Assembly (NCBI RefSeq): GCF_031157355.1
Contig: NZ_JAVIFT010000001.1
Location: 1 to 64,000, forward strand
Length of the DNA stretch: 64,000 nucleotides
Origin: Hyphomicrobium sp. LHD-15
GTDB lineage: Bacteria > Pseudomonadota > Alphaproteobacteria > Rhizobiales > Hyphomicrobiaceae
Direction of reading: 5' to 3'
This document shows positions 34,602-44,367 of the stretch, one piece after another. The position numbers and the translations under genes are program-made. Numbering within the stretch: the first letter of the stretch is position 1; the number at the start of each line of letters is the position of its first letter. The notes beneath the pieces are model-generated. The model saw nothing but the letters and a program-made list of their open reading frames with translations, did not search any database and was not told the DNA's origin.

Positions 34602-35906
34602 TTACGCCGCTGCGCGGGCCTCGGCGCGGGTGGCACTTTCGAGAATGGCCGCAACGCCCATTCCGCCTGCCGTGCAGATCGAGATCAGTCCGCGCCCGCC
34701 GTTGTCAGCCAAAAGCTTCGAGAGGTTCCCAAGCACGCGCGCGCCGGTGGCCGCGAACGGATGGCCGAACGCCAGCGACGAACCCTTGACGTTGAGCTTG
34801 GCGCGGTCGATCGCGCCCAGCGGGTGATCCTTGCCGAGGTACGTCCTGCAGTAAGCCGGGTCTTCCCAGGCTTTGAGCGTCGCCAACACTTGCGCGGCGA
34901 AGGCCTCGTGGATCTCGTAGAAGTCGAAATCCTGCAACGTGAGATGGGCGCGATCGAGGATCTTCGAGACGGCGATCGTCGGCGCCATCAGCAGTCCTTC
35001 GCCAGCGACGAAGTTGTTGGCCGCGCTCTGGCTATAAGTGAGGAACGACTGGATGGCGAGACCTCGCTTAGCCGCCCACTCTTCGCTGGCGAGCAGCACG
35101 CACGCGGCGCCGTCGGTCATCGGCGTCGAGTTGGCCGCCGTCAACGTGCCCTTGTCGGACTTGTCGAAGGCGGTCTTCAGGGTCGCGAGCTTGTCGAGGC
35201 TCATGTCCTCGCGCAGGTTGTTGTCGCGGAACACGCCCGCGGTCGGCACGATGAGGTCGTCCATGTAGCCCGAGCGATAGGCTTCGGCGCCCTTCTTGTG
35301 GCTTTCGAATGCGAAGCGATCCTGCGCCTCACGCGTCACTTTCCATTCGCGCGCCATCAATTCGCAGTGCTGACCCATGGTGAGGCCGGTGCGCGGCTCG
35401 GCGACGTTGGGCGGCTGCGGGGCGAGTTCTCGCGGGCTGAAGCCCTTGAACACGCGCAGGCGGTCCATGGCCGTCTTCTGCTGGGGAAGCTGGACGAGAC
35501 GCGTCGAGAACTTTTTCGAAAAGACGATCGGCGCGTCGGAGGTCGTGTCCGATCCGGCGGCGATGCCGCAGTCGATCTCGCCGGTCGCGATCTTGGCGGC
35601 GATCATGCTCGCGGCCTGGAGGCTGGTGCCGCAAGCCTGCTGCAGCGTGACGCCTGGCGTCGAGGGCGCAAGCTTGGTGCCGAGCACGGCCTCGCGCGCG
35701 AGGTTGTAATCCTTGGAATGGGTGACGACCGCACCGCCGACGACCTCGTCGATGTGGGCCCCCTTCAGCCGGTACTTGTCGACGAGGCCATTCAATGCCG
35801 CCGTCATCAGATCGAGGTTCGAGAGATCCGCGTAGAACGTGTTCGAGCGGCAAAACGGCGTGCGCACGCCCCCCACGATGCCGACCCGCCGCAATGTCTC
35901 AGCCAT
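34602..35906 (-). CDS. Acetyl-CoA C-acyltransferase (3-ketoacyl-CoA thiolase)
   Basis: The 434-residue thiolase has the acyl-accepting Cys92 (QQACGTSLQA), the EIHEAFAAQ motif, GHPFAATGAR and the second catalytic Cys in CTAGGMG. It performs the last step of beta-oxidation, releasing acetyl-CoA. Its length and sequence style fit the FadI branch. It is the third gene of the minus-strand fadE-fadJ-thiolase operon (77 bases after the fadJ-type stop). Confidence 0.93.
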   Translation of the reverse strand: MAETLRRVGIVGGVRTPFCRSNTFYADLSNLDLMTAALNGLVDKYRLKGAHIDEVVGGAVVTHSKDYNLAREAVLGTKLAPSTPGVTLQQACGTSLQAASMIAAKIATGEIDCGIAAGSDTTSDAPIVFSKKFSTRLVQLPQQKTAMDRLRVFKGFSPRELAPQPPNVAEPRTGLTMGQHCELMAREWKVTREAQDRFAFESHKKGAEAYRSGYMDDLIVPTAGVFRDNNLREDMSLDKLATLKTAFDKSDKGTLTAANSTPMTDGAACVLLASEEWAAKRGLAIQSFLTYSQSAANNFVAGEGLLMAPTIAVSKILDRAHLTLQDFDFYEIHEAFAAQVLATLKAWEDPAYCRTYLGKDHPLGAIDRAKLNVKGSSLAFGHPFAATGARVLGNLSKLLADNGGRGLISICTAGGMGVAAILESATRAEARAAA

Positions 35907-35983
35907 TGTTCGATCTCCTCTGACCCCGACCAGACCGGCCGGGAAGCACGTTCTAGAGCCGTTCCGGCTTTGCTTGTCTGACG

Positions 35984-38017
35984 CTATTGCGCCGCTTCAC
36001 TATTCTCAGATCGCGCTGCGAATGCGCCCTCTTCGTTCGCCTTGAAGTGCAGCGGTCCGCCGCGGAACGGCGCGAAGCCGGTACCGAAAATCACGCCAGC
36101 ATCGACGAGATCGGCACTCTCGACGACACCCTCGTCGCGCGCGCGCTCGGATTCGCGAACGAGCGGCTCGACCAGCTCGCGTCCGAGACGCGCGAGTTCT
36201 TCGGGAGCATAGGTCTTTTCGCCCCTCTCGGGCTTGCCATCCTTCCAGACATAGAAGCCCTCACCGGACTTCTTGCCGAGCTTGCCACCTTCGACGAGGC
36301 GCTGCAGCAGCGAGCCGTCGGGCGAGAGACCGAGAATGCGGCCGACGTGCGCGCAGACATCGAGGCCCACCGCATCGGCCAGCTCGATCGGACCCATCGG
36401 CATGCCGAACGTGCGCGCGGCTTCGTCGATCTTTTCCTTCTCCTCGCCTTTCTCCAAGCGTGCCATCGCCGACATCATGTAGGGCGCGAGCACGCGGTTG
36501 ACGAGGAAGCCCGGAACGCTCTTGGCAACGAGTGGGAACTTGCCGATGGCGGTCACGAAGGTGGCGCCCTTCTTCACTTCCTCCTCGCGGCTCGAAGCCC
36601 CGCGCACCACTTCGACCAGGGGCATCATCGCGACGGGATTGAAGAAGTGGATGCCGATGAGGCGGCCCGGATCTTTCAGCGGGGCGGCGATGGCTTCGAT
36701 TTCGAGCGACGAGGTATTGGTTGCCAGTACCGCACCGGGCTTGATCTTGCCTTCGAGGTCGGAGAACAGCTTCTGCTTGATGTCGAGGCGTTCGACGATG
36801 GCCTCGATGATGACGTCGGCGCGTGCCGCCCCGGCTCCGGTGGGATCCGCGATCAGGCGCGCCTTGGCGGCAGCCTTCTCGGCTTTGGTCTTGAACTTGC
36901 GCGAGAACAGCTTGCCCTGTGCCTTGATGCCCTTCTCGATCACCTCGGGCGAGAGATCCTGAAGCGTGACCTCCATTCCCGATGCCACGCACCAGCCGGC
37001 GATGTCCGCGCCCATGGTACCGGCTCCGATGACGTGCACGCGCGTCGGCTTCCAGGATTGATCCTTCGGCGCCTGGCCTTTCAGAAGCTCGGACAGCTTG
37101 AAGACGCGGCGCAGGTTACGCGATTGATCGGAAATGAGGAGCGGCGCGAAATAGCGGGTCTCGGCGGCCTTCAGAGCCTCGTAGTCGCCGCCGTGCAGCT
37201 CGAAGAGATCGATCAGGCGGAACGGCGCGGGATAGTGCGCTTCGCGCGCCTTCTTCTTGGTCTCGTCGCGCATCTTCTTGGCCAGCAGCGCGCGGGCGGG
37301 CCAGCGCGTGAGCAGCGATTTGGCGAGGCCGGCTGGCTTGGCCTTGCGTTTTCTCAGCACCGCCTTGCGCGCAGCCCAGCGCAATGCGCCGCGGCTTGCG
37401 ACCAGTTCGTCGATCAAGCCGATGGCGCGGGCGCGGGACGCAGAGATCATGCTGCCAGTCAGCATCGCCTGCATGGCGGCGATGGGGCCGGCCTGGCGAA
37501 TGGAGCGGGCCGTGCCGTGCCAGCCGGGGAAAATGCCGAGCTTGACTTCGGGGAAGCCGACGCGTGTTCCGGGATCGCGCGTCGCGATGCGGTAGTGGCA
37601 GGCCAGAACAAGCTCCAAGCCGCCACCGACGCAGACGCCGTGAATGCCGGCCACGACCGGAATGGAAAGCCGCTCGATGCGATCGAACAGCGCGAGCACG
37701 AGCCGCAGGCGGTCGATCACCTGGGCTTCGGTCTCGAAGCCGTCGAACTCGTTGATGTCGGCGCCGACGATGAAGCCCTTTTCCTTGCCGGAAAGAATGA
37801 CGAGGCCCGCGATGGTGCGCATGCGCGCGCCTTCCTCGACCCAGTCGACGATCGCCGACAGCTCTTCCAGGGGGCGGCTGCCCAGCGCGTTGGCGCTTGC
37901 CCCTTCACGATCGAAGGTGGCCCAGCCGATGCCTTCCTGATCGACGGAAAACCGCCAATCGCGAAACGCAAGCGTGCCCGCCGGCGGAGCCAGAGGTTCC
38001 TCACTATCAGCAGCCAT
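35984..38017 (-). CDS. fadJ: Multifunctional enoyl-CoA hydratase / 3-hydroxyacyl-CoA dehydrogenase
   Basis: The 677-residue fusion has an N-terminal crotonase domain (oxyanion motif GVCVGGGLELVLACHY) and a Rossmann NAD domain (GAGTMGADIAGWCVASG at about 340). The hydroxyacyl-CoA dehydrogenase part has IHFFNPVAMMPLVEVV and a C-terminal KSGEGFYVW. It carries out the hydration and NAD-dependent oxidation steps. It starts 15 bases after the fadE stop, so the two are co-transcribed. The fadJ/fadB distinction is by gene context and the FadI-like thiolase, and could be argued either way. Confidence 0.92.
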   Translation of the reverse strand: MAADSEEPLAPPAGTLAFRDWRFSVDQEGIGWATFDREGASANALGSRPLEELSAIVDWVEEGARMRTIAGLVILSGKEKGFIVGADINEFDGFETEAQVIDRLRLVLALFDRIERLSIPVVAGIHGVCVGGGLELVLACHYRIATRDPGTRVGFPEVKLGIFPGWHGTARSIRQAGPIAAMQAMLTGSMISASRARAIGLIDELVASRGALRWAARKAVLRKRKAKPAGLAKSLLTRWPARALLAKKMRDETKKKAREAHYPAPFRLIDLFELHGGDYEALKAAETRYFAPLLISDQSRNLRRVFKLSELLKGQAPKDQSWKPTRVHVIGAGTMGADIAGWCVASGMEVTLQDLSPEVIEKGIKAQGKLFSRKFKTKAEKAAAKARLIADPTGAGAARADVIIEAIVERLDIKQKLFSDLEGKIKPGAVLATNTSSLEIEAIAAPLKDPGRLIGIHFFNPVAMMPLVEVVRGASSREEEVKKGATFVTAIGKFPLVAKSVPGFLVNRVLAPYMMSAMARLEKGEEKEKIDEAARTFGMPMGPIELADAVGLDVCAHVGRILGLSPDGSLLQRLVEGGKLGKKSGEGFYVWKDGKPERGEKTYAPEELARLGRELVEPLVRESERARDEGVVESADLVDAGVIFGTGFAPFRGGPLHFKANEEGAFAARSENSEAAQ

Positions 38018-38032
38018 TGGACGCTTCTCCCA

Positions 38033-40555
38033 TTACGATTGGTTCGCCCCCGCTGTCAGTCCGCGAGAGTTATGGCCGAGGCTCGACGGATCGGCCTTGG
38101 GATAGTTCGGCCGCAGCTCCTCGGGCGAGAAATGATCGACGGCGATGACGCGTGCCGTCAAGATCTCCGCCTCCTTCAAAAGCAGCGCCTCGCTTTCGGT
38201 GATCGAGCCGGCCTCTGCCGCCGCCTCGATCCAGTCGAGCCCGTGATAGCGGCGTACGGTTCCCGCACGAATGGCACGTTCGAGCTTCTTCTCGGCCTCC
38301 TCGGCCGCGACAACCTTCTTCAACGTCACTTCGAGCAGGCCGGTTGCATCGTCGGGGTCGTCGGAGATAAAAATATCGCGCGTGAGCCGGTCGCGGACCT
38401 CGCCGGGCTCCAGCACCAGGCGCACGATTTTCGTCCCAAGCGCATCGGGGGCGGGGAAATAGTGGCGACCGAACGGGAAAACCAAGACGCGCAGCAAGAC
38501 GCACGCGGCCGGATTGGGGAAGTTCAGGATCGTACCGCGAATGGCCTCCTCGTAACGGGCCAGGCCGTTCGCCGCCGCGAACGCAACGATCGCGCGGTCG
38601 GCTTCGGGGCGGCCGTCGTCCTCGAAGCGCTTCAAGACACAGGAGAGCATGTAGATTTCCGACAGCGCATCGGCGAGGCGCCCGGTGAGTTTCTGCTTCA
38701 CCTTGAGCCCCCCTCCGAGCAGCGCCACCGTGACATCGGCGACGAGCGCGAAGTTGCGGGAGGCGCGCGAGAGCTGGCGGTAGATGGTTTCGAGACCATC
38801 GACGCGCTCGGGCACATCCGCGAAATAGCCCAGCGTGAGGTTGTGAAAGAACGCCCCGGTCGCGTTCGAAATCGTGAACGCGACATGCCCCGACAGCGCT
38901 TCGTCGAAGGCGTCGAGCCCCTTCGCGCGGTCGGTATCCTGGACGGCCTGCACCTCCTTGTAGAGATAGGGGTGCGAACGCAGCGCTCCTTGAGCGAACG
39001 TGATCAGCGTGCGGGTCAGGATGTTGGCGCCTTCGACGGTGATGCCGACAGGAACCAACTGATAGGCCGCTTGCAGGTAGTTGGTGGGGCCATCGCAAAT
39101 GGCGCGGCCGCCGTGGATATCGAAGGCGTCGTTGACGGCGTGGCGCAAGCGCTCGGTGGTCTGGTATTTCATCAGCGCCGAAATGACCGACGGACGCTCG
39201 CCGCGCGAGACCATGGCGGCGGTGACAGCGCGGGCCGCCTCGTTGACGTAGGCCGTCTCGACGAGGCGCGCCAACGGCTCCTCGACACCTTCCATGCGCC
39301 CGACGGGCAATCCGAACTGGCGGCGAATGCGGGCATACGCACTCGAAACCCGCAGCATGGCCTTGGCGCCCGCAGTGGCCGAGGACGGCAGCGAAATCGC
39401 GCGCCCCGCGGCAAGGCACTCCATCAGCATGCGCCAACCTTGGCCCACCATCTTCTCGCCGCCGATCACCCAATCGATCGGAATGAACACGTCGGTGCCC
39501 CAGTTGGGGCCATTGGGGAACGCGGCGCCCGACGGCAGATGGCGGCGGCCGATGTTGACACCCGGATGGCGCGCCGGAATGAGCGCAACGGTGATCCCGA
39601 CATCTTCTTTGTCGCCGAGGATCTTCTCGGGATCGAAAAGGCGGAAGGCGAGACCGACCAGCGTCGCGTCGGGGCCAAGCGTAATGTAGCGCTTGTCCCA
39701 CGAGAGGCGAATGCCGACGACCTCACGGCCCTCGTGCTGGCCCGTCGTGACATAGCCGATATCGCGCATGGTGGCCGCGTCGGAGCCGGAGGTCGGCCCG
39801 GTCAGCGAAAAGCACGGCACCTCGAGGCCCTGGGCGAGACGCGGCAGGTAGTGATGCTTCTGCGCGTCGGTGCCGTATTTCTCGATCAACTCGCCGGGGC
39901 CGAGCGAATTCGGCACCATGACGATGGTCACGACGTCGGGCGAGCGCGATGCGATCTTGCCGAGGATCAGCGATTGAGCCTGAGCCGAGAAGCCGAGGCC
40001 GCCGTGCTCTTTCGAAATCAGCATTCCGAGGAAGCCGTTCGCCTTCACGAAATCCCAGATTTCGGTCGGCATGCGCCGCTCGGTATGGCGGATCTGCCAG
40101 TGGTCGATCATCCGGCAGAGTTCTTCGGTCGGCCCATCCAGAAAGGCGCGCTCTTCAGGCGAGAGCACGATTGGCGGAACGGCGCGCAGCTTGGTCCAGT
40201 CGGGTGTGCCGGAGAAGATTTCGGCGTCGAAACCGACGGTGCCGGCATCGAGCGCCTGCTGCTCAGTGTCGGAGACTTTCGGAAGAATGCCGCGCACCAG
40301 CTTGAACGCCGGCTCGACGACGAAGCGGCGACGGATCGTCGGCACCGAGAGCGCGCCGATCGCGGCTATCGCCAGCCAGACGAGAAATCCGAAAAATCCA
40401 ATATCGGGGGCGTGCGCGTGACCGTGAAAGAAGCCGCTTTGCCAGGCGAGCGTGACAGCTGCGAGCCCGACCGCCCATTGCCACGGAACCGCGCGCGCCA
40501 TGCCGAGCACCATCGCGATTGCGATCAGGGCGATCAGAAGCAGAATCAACGCCAT
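38033..40555 (-). CDS. fadE: Long-form acyl-CoA dehydrogenase (FadE type)
   Basis: The 840-residue protein has two N-terminal membrane helices (LILLLIALIAIAMVLG and GFFGFLVWLAIAAIGA). The acyl-CoA dehydrogenase domain has LTGPTSGSDAA, FIPIDWVIGG and YQTTERLRHAVNDAFDIHGG, and a long C-terminal domain typical of FadE follows. This size (about 815-840) separates it from the usual 380-residue enzymes. It is FAD-dependent, catalyses the first dehydrogenation of fatty acyl-CoA and is probably membrane-attached. It leads the three-gene operon fadE-fadJ-thiolase. Confidence 0.94.
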   Translation of the reverse strand: MALILLLIALIAIAMVLGMARAVPWQWAVGLAAVTLAWQSGFFHGHAHAPDIGFFGFLVWLAIAAIGALSVPTIRRRFVVEPAFKLVRGILPKVSDTEQQALDAGTVGFDAEIFSGTPDWTKLRAVPPIVLSPEERAFLDGPTEELCRMIDHWQIRHTERRMPTEIWDFVKANGFLGMLISKEHGGLGFSAQAQSLILGKIASRSPDVVTIVMVPNSLGPGELIEKYGTDAQKHHYLPRLAQGLEVPCFSLTGPTSGSDAATMRDIGYVTTGQHEGREVVGIRLSWDKRYITLGPDATLVGLAFRLFDPEKILGDKEDVGITVALIPARHPGVNIGRRHLPSGAAFPNGPNWGTDVFIPIDWVIGGEKMVGQGWRMLMECLAAGRAISLPSSATAGAKAMLRVSSAYARIRRQFGLPVGRMEGVEEPLARLVETAYVNEAARAVTAAMVSRGERPSVISALMKYQTTERLRHAVNDAFDIHGGRAICDGPTNYLQAAYQLVPVGITVEGANILTRTLITFAQGALRSHPYLYKEVQAVQDTDRAKGLDAFDEALSGHVAFTISNATGAFFHNLTLGYFADVPERVDGLETIYRQLSRASRNFALVADVTVALLGGGLKVKQKLTGRLADALSEIYMLSCVLKRFEDDGRPEADRAIVAFAAANGLARYEEAIRGTILNFPNPAACVLLRVLVFPFGRHYFPAPDALGTKIVRLVLEPGEVRDRLTRDIFISDDPDDATGLLEVTLKKVVAAEEAEKKLERAIRAGTVRRYHGLDWIEAAAEAGSITESEALLLKEAEILTARVIAVDHFSPEELRPNYPKADPSSLGHNSRGLTAGANQS

Positions 40556-40850
40556 CGGTGTCTCCGCTCTGCGTTACCGGGCCGGCTTCGTGGCCATTTC
40601 GAGTTGTCTAGACTCCCACGGAAAAGCACTTCACCGACCGACTTGGGGCAAACACGCCTCCCGTCGCGTCATGATAAACGAAGAGTATAAAGCGTTTCTC
40701 TCCGAGGCGACGACCCGGCTTCGGCCGCGGTGGAAATCATAGGAGGCCCAGGCCTCCTCCCGGTTGTATTTGCTCGCTTTTTATTTGAATTCGCTTCGAG
40801 GTTTGGAGACAGACACGCGTCGTTCGTCCATTTGACGACCATTGGCTCGC

Positions 40851-42182
40851 TCATCCGCGCCCGCTTCCTGGAATGCGGCCCGATGCCGAATCCGACTTCG
40901 CGAACATGCTGCCGGTGAGCGTCTCGTACCAGGCAATGCTCTCCTCGAAGGTCTCCTTGCGCAACTCGGCGCTTTCGCCGGGCTGGGATATGAAGCTGTC
41001 CTTGGCGACCAGCACGTGCTTGCCCTTCACGTCTCCAGGCGTGTAGTTGGCGCCGATCTTGACGCTGTCGTCGGGCGCCAGCATCGACCAGCATGTATTG
41101 CGATAGATGGGCGACGGGCGCTCCGTCCCGGTAAGGTCGGCCAGGATGTTTCCCGCGACCACGAGGGCCTGGTTGCTGGCCGAGTACGCCGACTTCGGCA
41201 TGTCCTGCGCGATGGCGGCATCGCCCAGGACATAGACGTTCTCGGCTTTTGCGGAGCGAAAGGTTTCGACCTCGACCGGGCACCAGCCGCCTTCAGCAAG
41301 ACCGGCCTCGAGCGCGATGGTGCCGGCTGTCTGGTCCGGGATGATATTGGCGACGGCCGACTTGAACACCTCGCCCGACTTGGTGACGACCTCGCCGGTT
41401 TTCGGATCGACGCGCACAACGCCCATGTCGTCGAGATCGTTGGTGAGGCGCAGCTCGATGATGCCCTTGTAGTATTTCTGGAACGCCTCCTCGAACACGG
41501 CCTGCTTCGAGAACGACATCTTGGGATCGAGGATGACGAGCTTGCTCTTGGGCTTCTCGCGTTTCAGATAGTCCGCAATCACGCAGGCGCGCTCGTAGGG
41601 GCCGGGCGGGCAACGATAGGGATTGCGCGGGGCCGATATGACGACGAGGCCGCCGTCCTTCATGTCGTCGAGCCGTTCGCGCAGAAGGCGGGACTGGCGT
41701 CCGCCCGACCAGGCGTGCGGCATGAAATAGCTCGCCTCCTCACTCAGGCCTTCGATGGCGCCGTACTTGAACGCGATGCCGGGCGCCACGACGAGACGAT
41801 CATAGGCGACGGGCTCGACATGCTCGATCCGGACAACCCGGTTGGCGAGATCGAGAGCGGTCGCGCGCTCGTGGATGACATCGATGCCGAGCGCGGTGAG
41901 CCCCAGGTAGTTGTGCGTGATGTCGTTGAAGGTGCGATAGCCGCCAATATAGTGGTTCGAATAGAAGCATGTCGTGTAGCGCCGCTGCGGCTCGATCAGC
42001 GTCACGTCGATATCGGGTGCCGCGCGCTTCAGCGTAACGGCCACGGTGGCGCCCCCGGGGCCGCCGCCGACGATGACCACACGGGCGCGTGCCGCCGCGC
42101 GCGGCCGGCGCGAACCCGCTATCAAAGCCAACGACAGGGCGCCGATCCCCTGCGTAAGCTGGCGGCGGTCGATGTCTTTCAT
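40851..42182 (-). CDS. soxF: Flavocytochrome c sulfide dehydrogenase, flavoprotein subunit (FccB/SoxF type)
   Basis: The 443-residue FAD protein has a Tat-like leader (DRRQLTQGIGALSLALI) and an N-terminal dinucleotide fold (VVIVGGGPGGATVA). The Cys pair forms the redox-active disulfide of FccB: Cys191 in RNPYRCPPGPYERAC and Cys364 in RNTCWSML. The FCSD C-terminal domain follows. It oxidises sulfide to sulfur in the periplasm, passing electrons to a c-type cytochrome. No cytochrome subunit gene adjoins it. It lies next to soxS/soxY/soxZ, as SoxF does in some sox clusters. Confidence 0.9.
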   Translation of the reverse strand: MKDIDRRQLTQGIGALSLALIAGSRRPRAAARARVVIVGGGPGGATVAVTLKRAAPDIDVTLIEPQRRYTTCFYSNHYIGGYRTFNDITHNYLGLTALGIDVIHERATALDLANRVVRIEHVEPVAYDRLVVAPGIAFKYGAIEGLSEEASYFMPHAWSGGRQSRLLRERLDDMKDGGLVVISAPRNPYRCPPGPYERACVIADYLKREKPKSKLVILDPKMSFSKQAVFEEAFQKYYKGIIELRLTNDLDDMGVVRVDPKTGEVVTKSGEVFKSAVANIIPDQTAGTIALEAGLAEGGWCPVEVETFRSAKAENVYVLGDAAIAQDMPKSAYSASNQALVVAGNILADLTGTERPSPIYRNTCWSMLAPDDSVKIGANYTPGDVKGKHVLVAKDSFISQPGESAELRKETFEESIAWYETLTGSMFAKSDSASGRIPGSGRG

Positions 42183-42242
42183 GGAGCCACGGTCTCCGAG
42201 AGAGTTTGCCGAAAAACCAACGACACAAACGAAAGGCCCCGA

Positions 42243-42611
42243 TCAAGGGCCTGGAAAAAATCCGGCGACTGCAAGAATCGCCCGCAACTCGTCGTAGAAG
42301 TAATCCGCACCCGGATATCCCGTGATCCGCCCCAACTCTTCATTGGAGCGCACGACGAGAAACGTCGGGGTATAGACGACAGGCGCGAAATTTCTGATCT
42401 CCGGCGCACCGCGCAACACGCGCTTCAAGGGTGCGAAACGGCCCTCGGCCGACTTGCGATATCCGTTGCCGATCTCTGCGTCCCAGGCCCGGCAAAAGCG
42501 GCACCCGGCTTCTTCGACCATGATCAGGCGAACGCCGTCGGCCGATCGCACGTCGTATCCAGCCGGCCCCATCGCACCGAGCCCGACGACGAACAGTGCG
42601 ACCCAGAGCAT
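42243..42611 (-). CDS. soxS: SoxS-like periplasmic thioredoxin
   Basis: The 122-residue protein starts at the ATG at 42611, six bases after GGAGG. A longer frame exists upstream but lacks such a site. An N-terminal hydrophobic signal (LWVALFVVGLGAMGPAG) is followed by a thioredoxin-like domain with CxxC (MVEEAGCRFCRAWDAEIG) and the cis-Pro segment YTPTFLVV. SoxS proteins keep Sox carrier proteins reduced or reactivate SoxY. It precedes soxF on the minus strand (60 bases) and is divergent from soxYZ. Confidence 0.82.
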   Translation of the reverse strand: MLWVALFVVGLGAMGPAGYDVRSADGVRLIMVEEAGCRFCRAWDAEIGNGYRKSAEGRFAPLKRVLRGAPEIRNFAPVVYTPTFLVVRSNEELGRITGYPGADYFYDELRAILAVAGFFPGP

Positions 42612-42848
42612 GGCCGGCCTCCCGCGCATTCTTTTTATCACGCACTTCTTTTTTGGCGCATCGAACTGCTTTTTTGCGCATGATGCCATATTCGCGAGGC
42701 CGCACAACAAGGCCGCGCGATTTGCACCTTCTTTTGCACCTATGGTAGCAGTCCCAAGGTTCGGCGAGAAGCGCTATGGCCATAACGACGGGCCATTCCT
42801 ATCTAATGAATTCAGCGCTCTTCACCGCGTACAAACGTCCCCAGCGAG

Positions 42849-43394
42849 ATGAATGCGAGATCGATCTTGACCCCTCCCAAACCGGCCCGAGATCGGCTTG
42901 TCGACAGACGCGAGGTGCTGGCCGGCGCAGGGGTGCTGGCTTTTGTCATCAGCGGGGCGCGGGGCGCTCGTGCCGAGACGGGAGCCGGCCGGGCTGCGGT
43001 GATCGCCGATCCGCCACCGCTCGTTCCGACCGCTCAGTTCCAAGATGCTTTCCAGAAAATCGTCGGCTCGGGCACGCCGATCGAAGGGCGTCTCGTGCTC
43101 GAGCTTCCGGAAGACGCTGAGAACGGCAACATCGTGCCCTACAAGATCTCAGCCGAGAGTCCGATGACGGAAGCGGACCACATCCAGCGCATCCATCTGC
43201 TTTCGACGCAAAACCCGCAGGCGTCGGTCGCCACCTTCCACCTCACCACCCTCTCCGGCAAGGCGGCGGTCTCGGGGCGCATGCGGCTTGCCAAGACGCA
43301 AGAGGTGGTGGCGGTGGCGGTAACGTCCGACAATGCGCTGTTGGTCGCGCGCCAGGTCGTGGCGGTCGGCATCGGCGGCTGCGGAGTGGATTAA
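42849..43394 (+). CDS. soxY: Thiosulfate oxidation carrier protein SoxY
   Basis: The 181-residue protein has a Tat-type leader (DRREVLAGAGVLAFVISGARG) and the immunoglobulin-like SoxY fold. The only Cys is at the end of a flexible C-terminal arm, the point where sulfur substrate is bound covalently. The arm reads VGIGGCGVD, while the usual ending is GGCGG, so two residues differ. It forms a heterodimer with SoxZ, encoded 4 bases downstream. Other Sox enzymes (SoxXA, SoxB, SoxCD) are not in the window. Confidence 0.9.
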   Translation: MNARSILTPPKPARDRLVDRREVLAGAGVLAFVISGARGARAETGAGRAAVIADPPPLVPTAQFQDAFQKIVGSGTPIEGRLVLELPEDAENGNIVPYKISAESPMTEADHIQRIHLLSTQNPQASVATFHLTTLSGKAAVSGRMRLAKTQEVVAVAVTSDNALLVARQVVAVGIGGCGVD

Positions 43395-43398
43395 GCGA

Positions 43399-43725
43399 AT
43401 GCCAGCCACAAAACCCCGCGTCCGTTTCCCCGAGCAGGCCGCCGCCGGCGAGATCATCGAGATCAAGGCGCTGATCACGCACGTGATGGAAACCGGCAAC
43501 CGAAAAGATGCCGAGGGGCAGCCAATCCCGCGGAACATCATCCATACCTTCACCGCCCACTATGACGGCGACCTGATCTTCACCGCCGAACTCGGGTCCG
43601 GGATCTCGGCCAACCCCTTCCTCTCGTTCTTTTTCAGGGTGCCTGGACCGGGCGAGCTGTGGGTCTCGTGGAAGGACGACGAGGGCGGCGAAACCGTCGA
43701 GCGCTACCCGCTGAATGTGGTCTGA
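43399..43725 (+). CDS. soxZ: Thiosulfate oxidation carrier complex protein SoxZ
   Basis: The 108-residue protein has no signal peptide and is expected to be co-exported with SoxY. Typical features are VRFPEQAAAGEIIEIKALITHVMETG, RNIIHTFTAHYDG, SANPFLSFFFRVPG and SWKDDEGG. The ATG lies 4 bases after the soxY stop, so translation is coupled. It is the partner of SoxY in the periplasmic sulfur-carrier complex. Confidence 0.94.
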   Translation: MPATKPRVRFPEQAAAGEIIEIKALITHVMETGNRKDAEGQPIPRNIIHTFTAHYDGDLIFTAELGSGISANPFLSFFFRVPGPGELWVSWKDDEGGETVERYPLNVV

Positions 43726-43904
43726 GGCTCGCCTTCGGCGCCCCTCAAACACGTGGCCAGCAGTCGGATTTTTCGCGCGGTATCAGCCGTAACTGAGGCC
43801 GTTTTCTGCTCTCTTGTCCTTGATCAAGTCTGAGGCATGCTGGCTCTTGCCCAACGCTTAGGAAGCCGGTACGCCGAAATCGCCGGCTCAACAGGGAGGG
43901 GACC

Positions 43905-44147
43905 ATGGCAGAAGAACCCGTCGTCGCACAAACAAGCCCCTACCAGGTGGGTCTCGTGGAAGGCGAAACCTATTGGTATTGCCGCTGCGGCCGCTCCAAG
44001 TCGCAGCCATTCTGCGACGGCTCTCACGAGGGCACCGGCCTCGAGCCGCTGGAGTTCGTGGCCCCCTCGACCGGGACGTTCAATATCTGTGGCTGCAAGG
44101 CAACCGACGACGAGCCCTGGTGCGACGGCAGCCATAATATGATCTGA
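43905..44147 (+). CDS. CDGSH-type iron-sulfur protein, double motif
   Basis: The 80-residue protein has two CxC-x-CDGSH-type [2Fe-2S] sites: CRCGRSKSQPFCDGSH and CGCKATDDEPWCDGSH (the usual 3Cys-1His ligand set). GGGAGGGGACC precedes the ATG. Such small proteins transfer clusters or electrons. It follows soxYZ by 179 bases in the same direction; a link to sulfur oxidation is possible but not shown. Confidence 0.92.
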   Translation: MAEEPVVAQTSPYQVGLVEGETYWYCRCGRSKSQPFCDGSHEGTGLEPLEFVAPSTGTFNICGCKATDDEPWCDGSHNMI

Positions 44148-44367
44148 CCCGCTGCCGCAGGACAGAATCCGGACGGCTGCCTTCGCCGGCCCCTCAGGAA
44201 GAGGCCAGGCGGACGCCAAACTTTGCTCCTATAGTGCCTAAATCCACAGCAGTTGCAGGCGCCAACGGGTCTAGTTGGTCGCCGAAGCGAAAAATCAGTT
44301 CCCATTCCGGTCTTTCACCCTCTAAACAGCGAAGGGACCGGAGCCACTCTCGGGGGAAAGGCGCTTC

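Noticed and set aside
35984-40555. The fad operon as a possible novel lipid pathway
   Set aside because: fadE, fadJ and the thiolase are standard beta-oxidation genes with intact motifs.
35987-40690. A plus-strand open frame of about 1567 codons running antisense to fadJ and fadE
   Set aside because: It is the mirror of two well-supported genes in very GC-rich DNA; its product is Arg/Asp/Gly-rich with no domain, and the two real genes explain the region.
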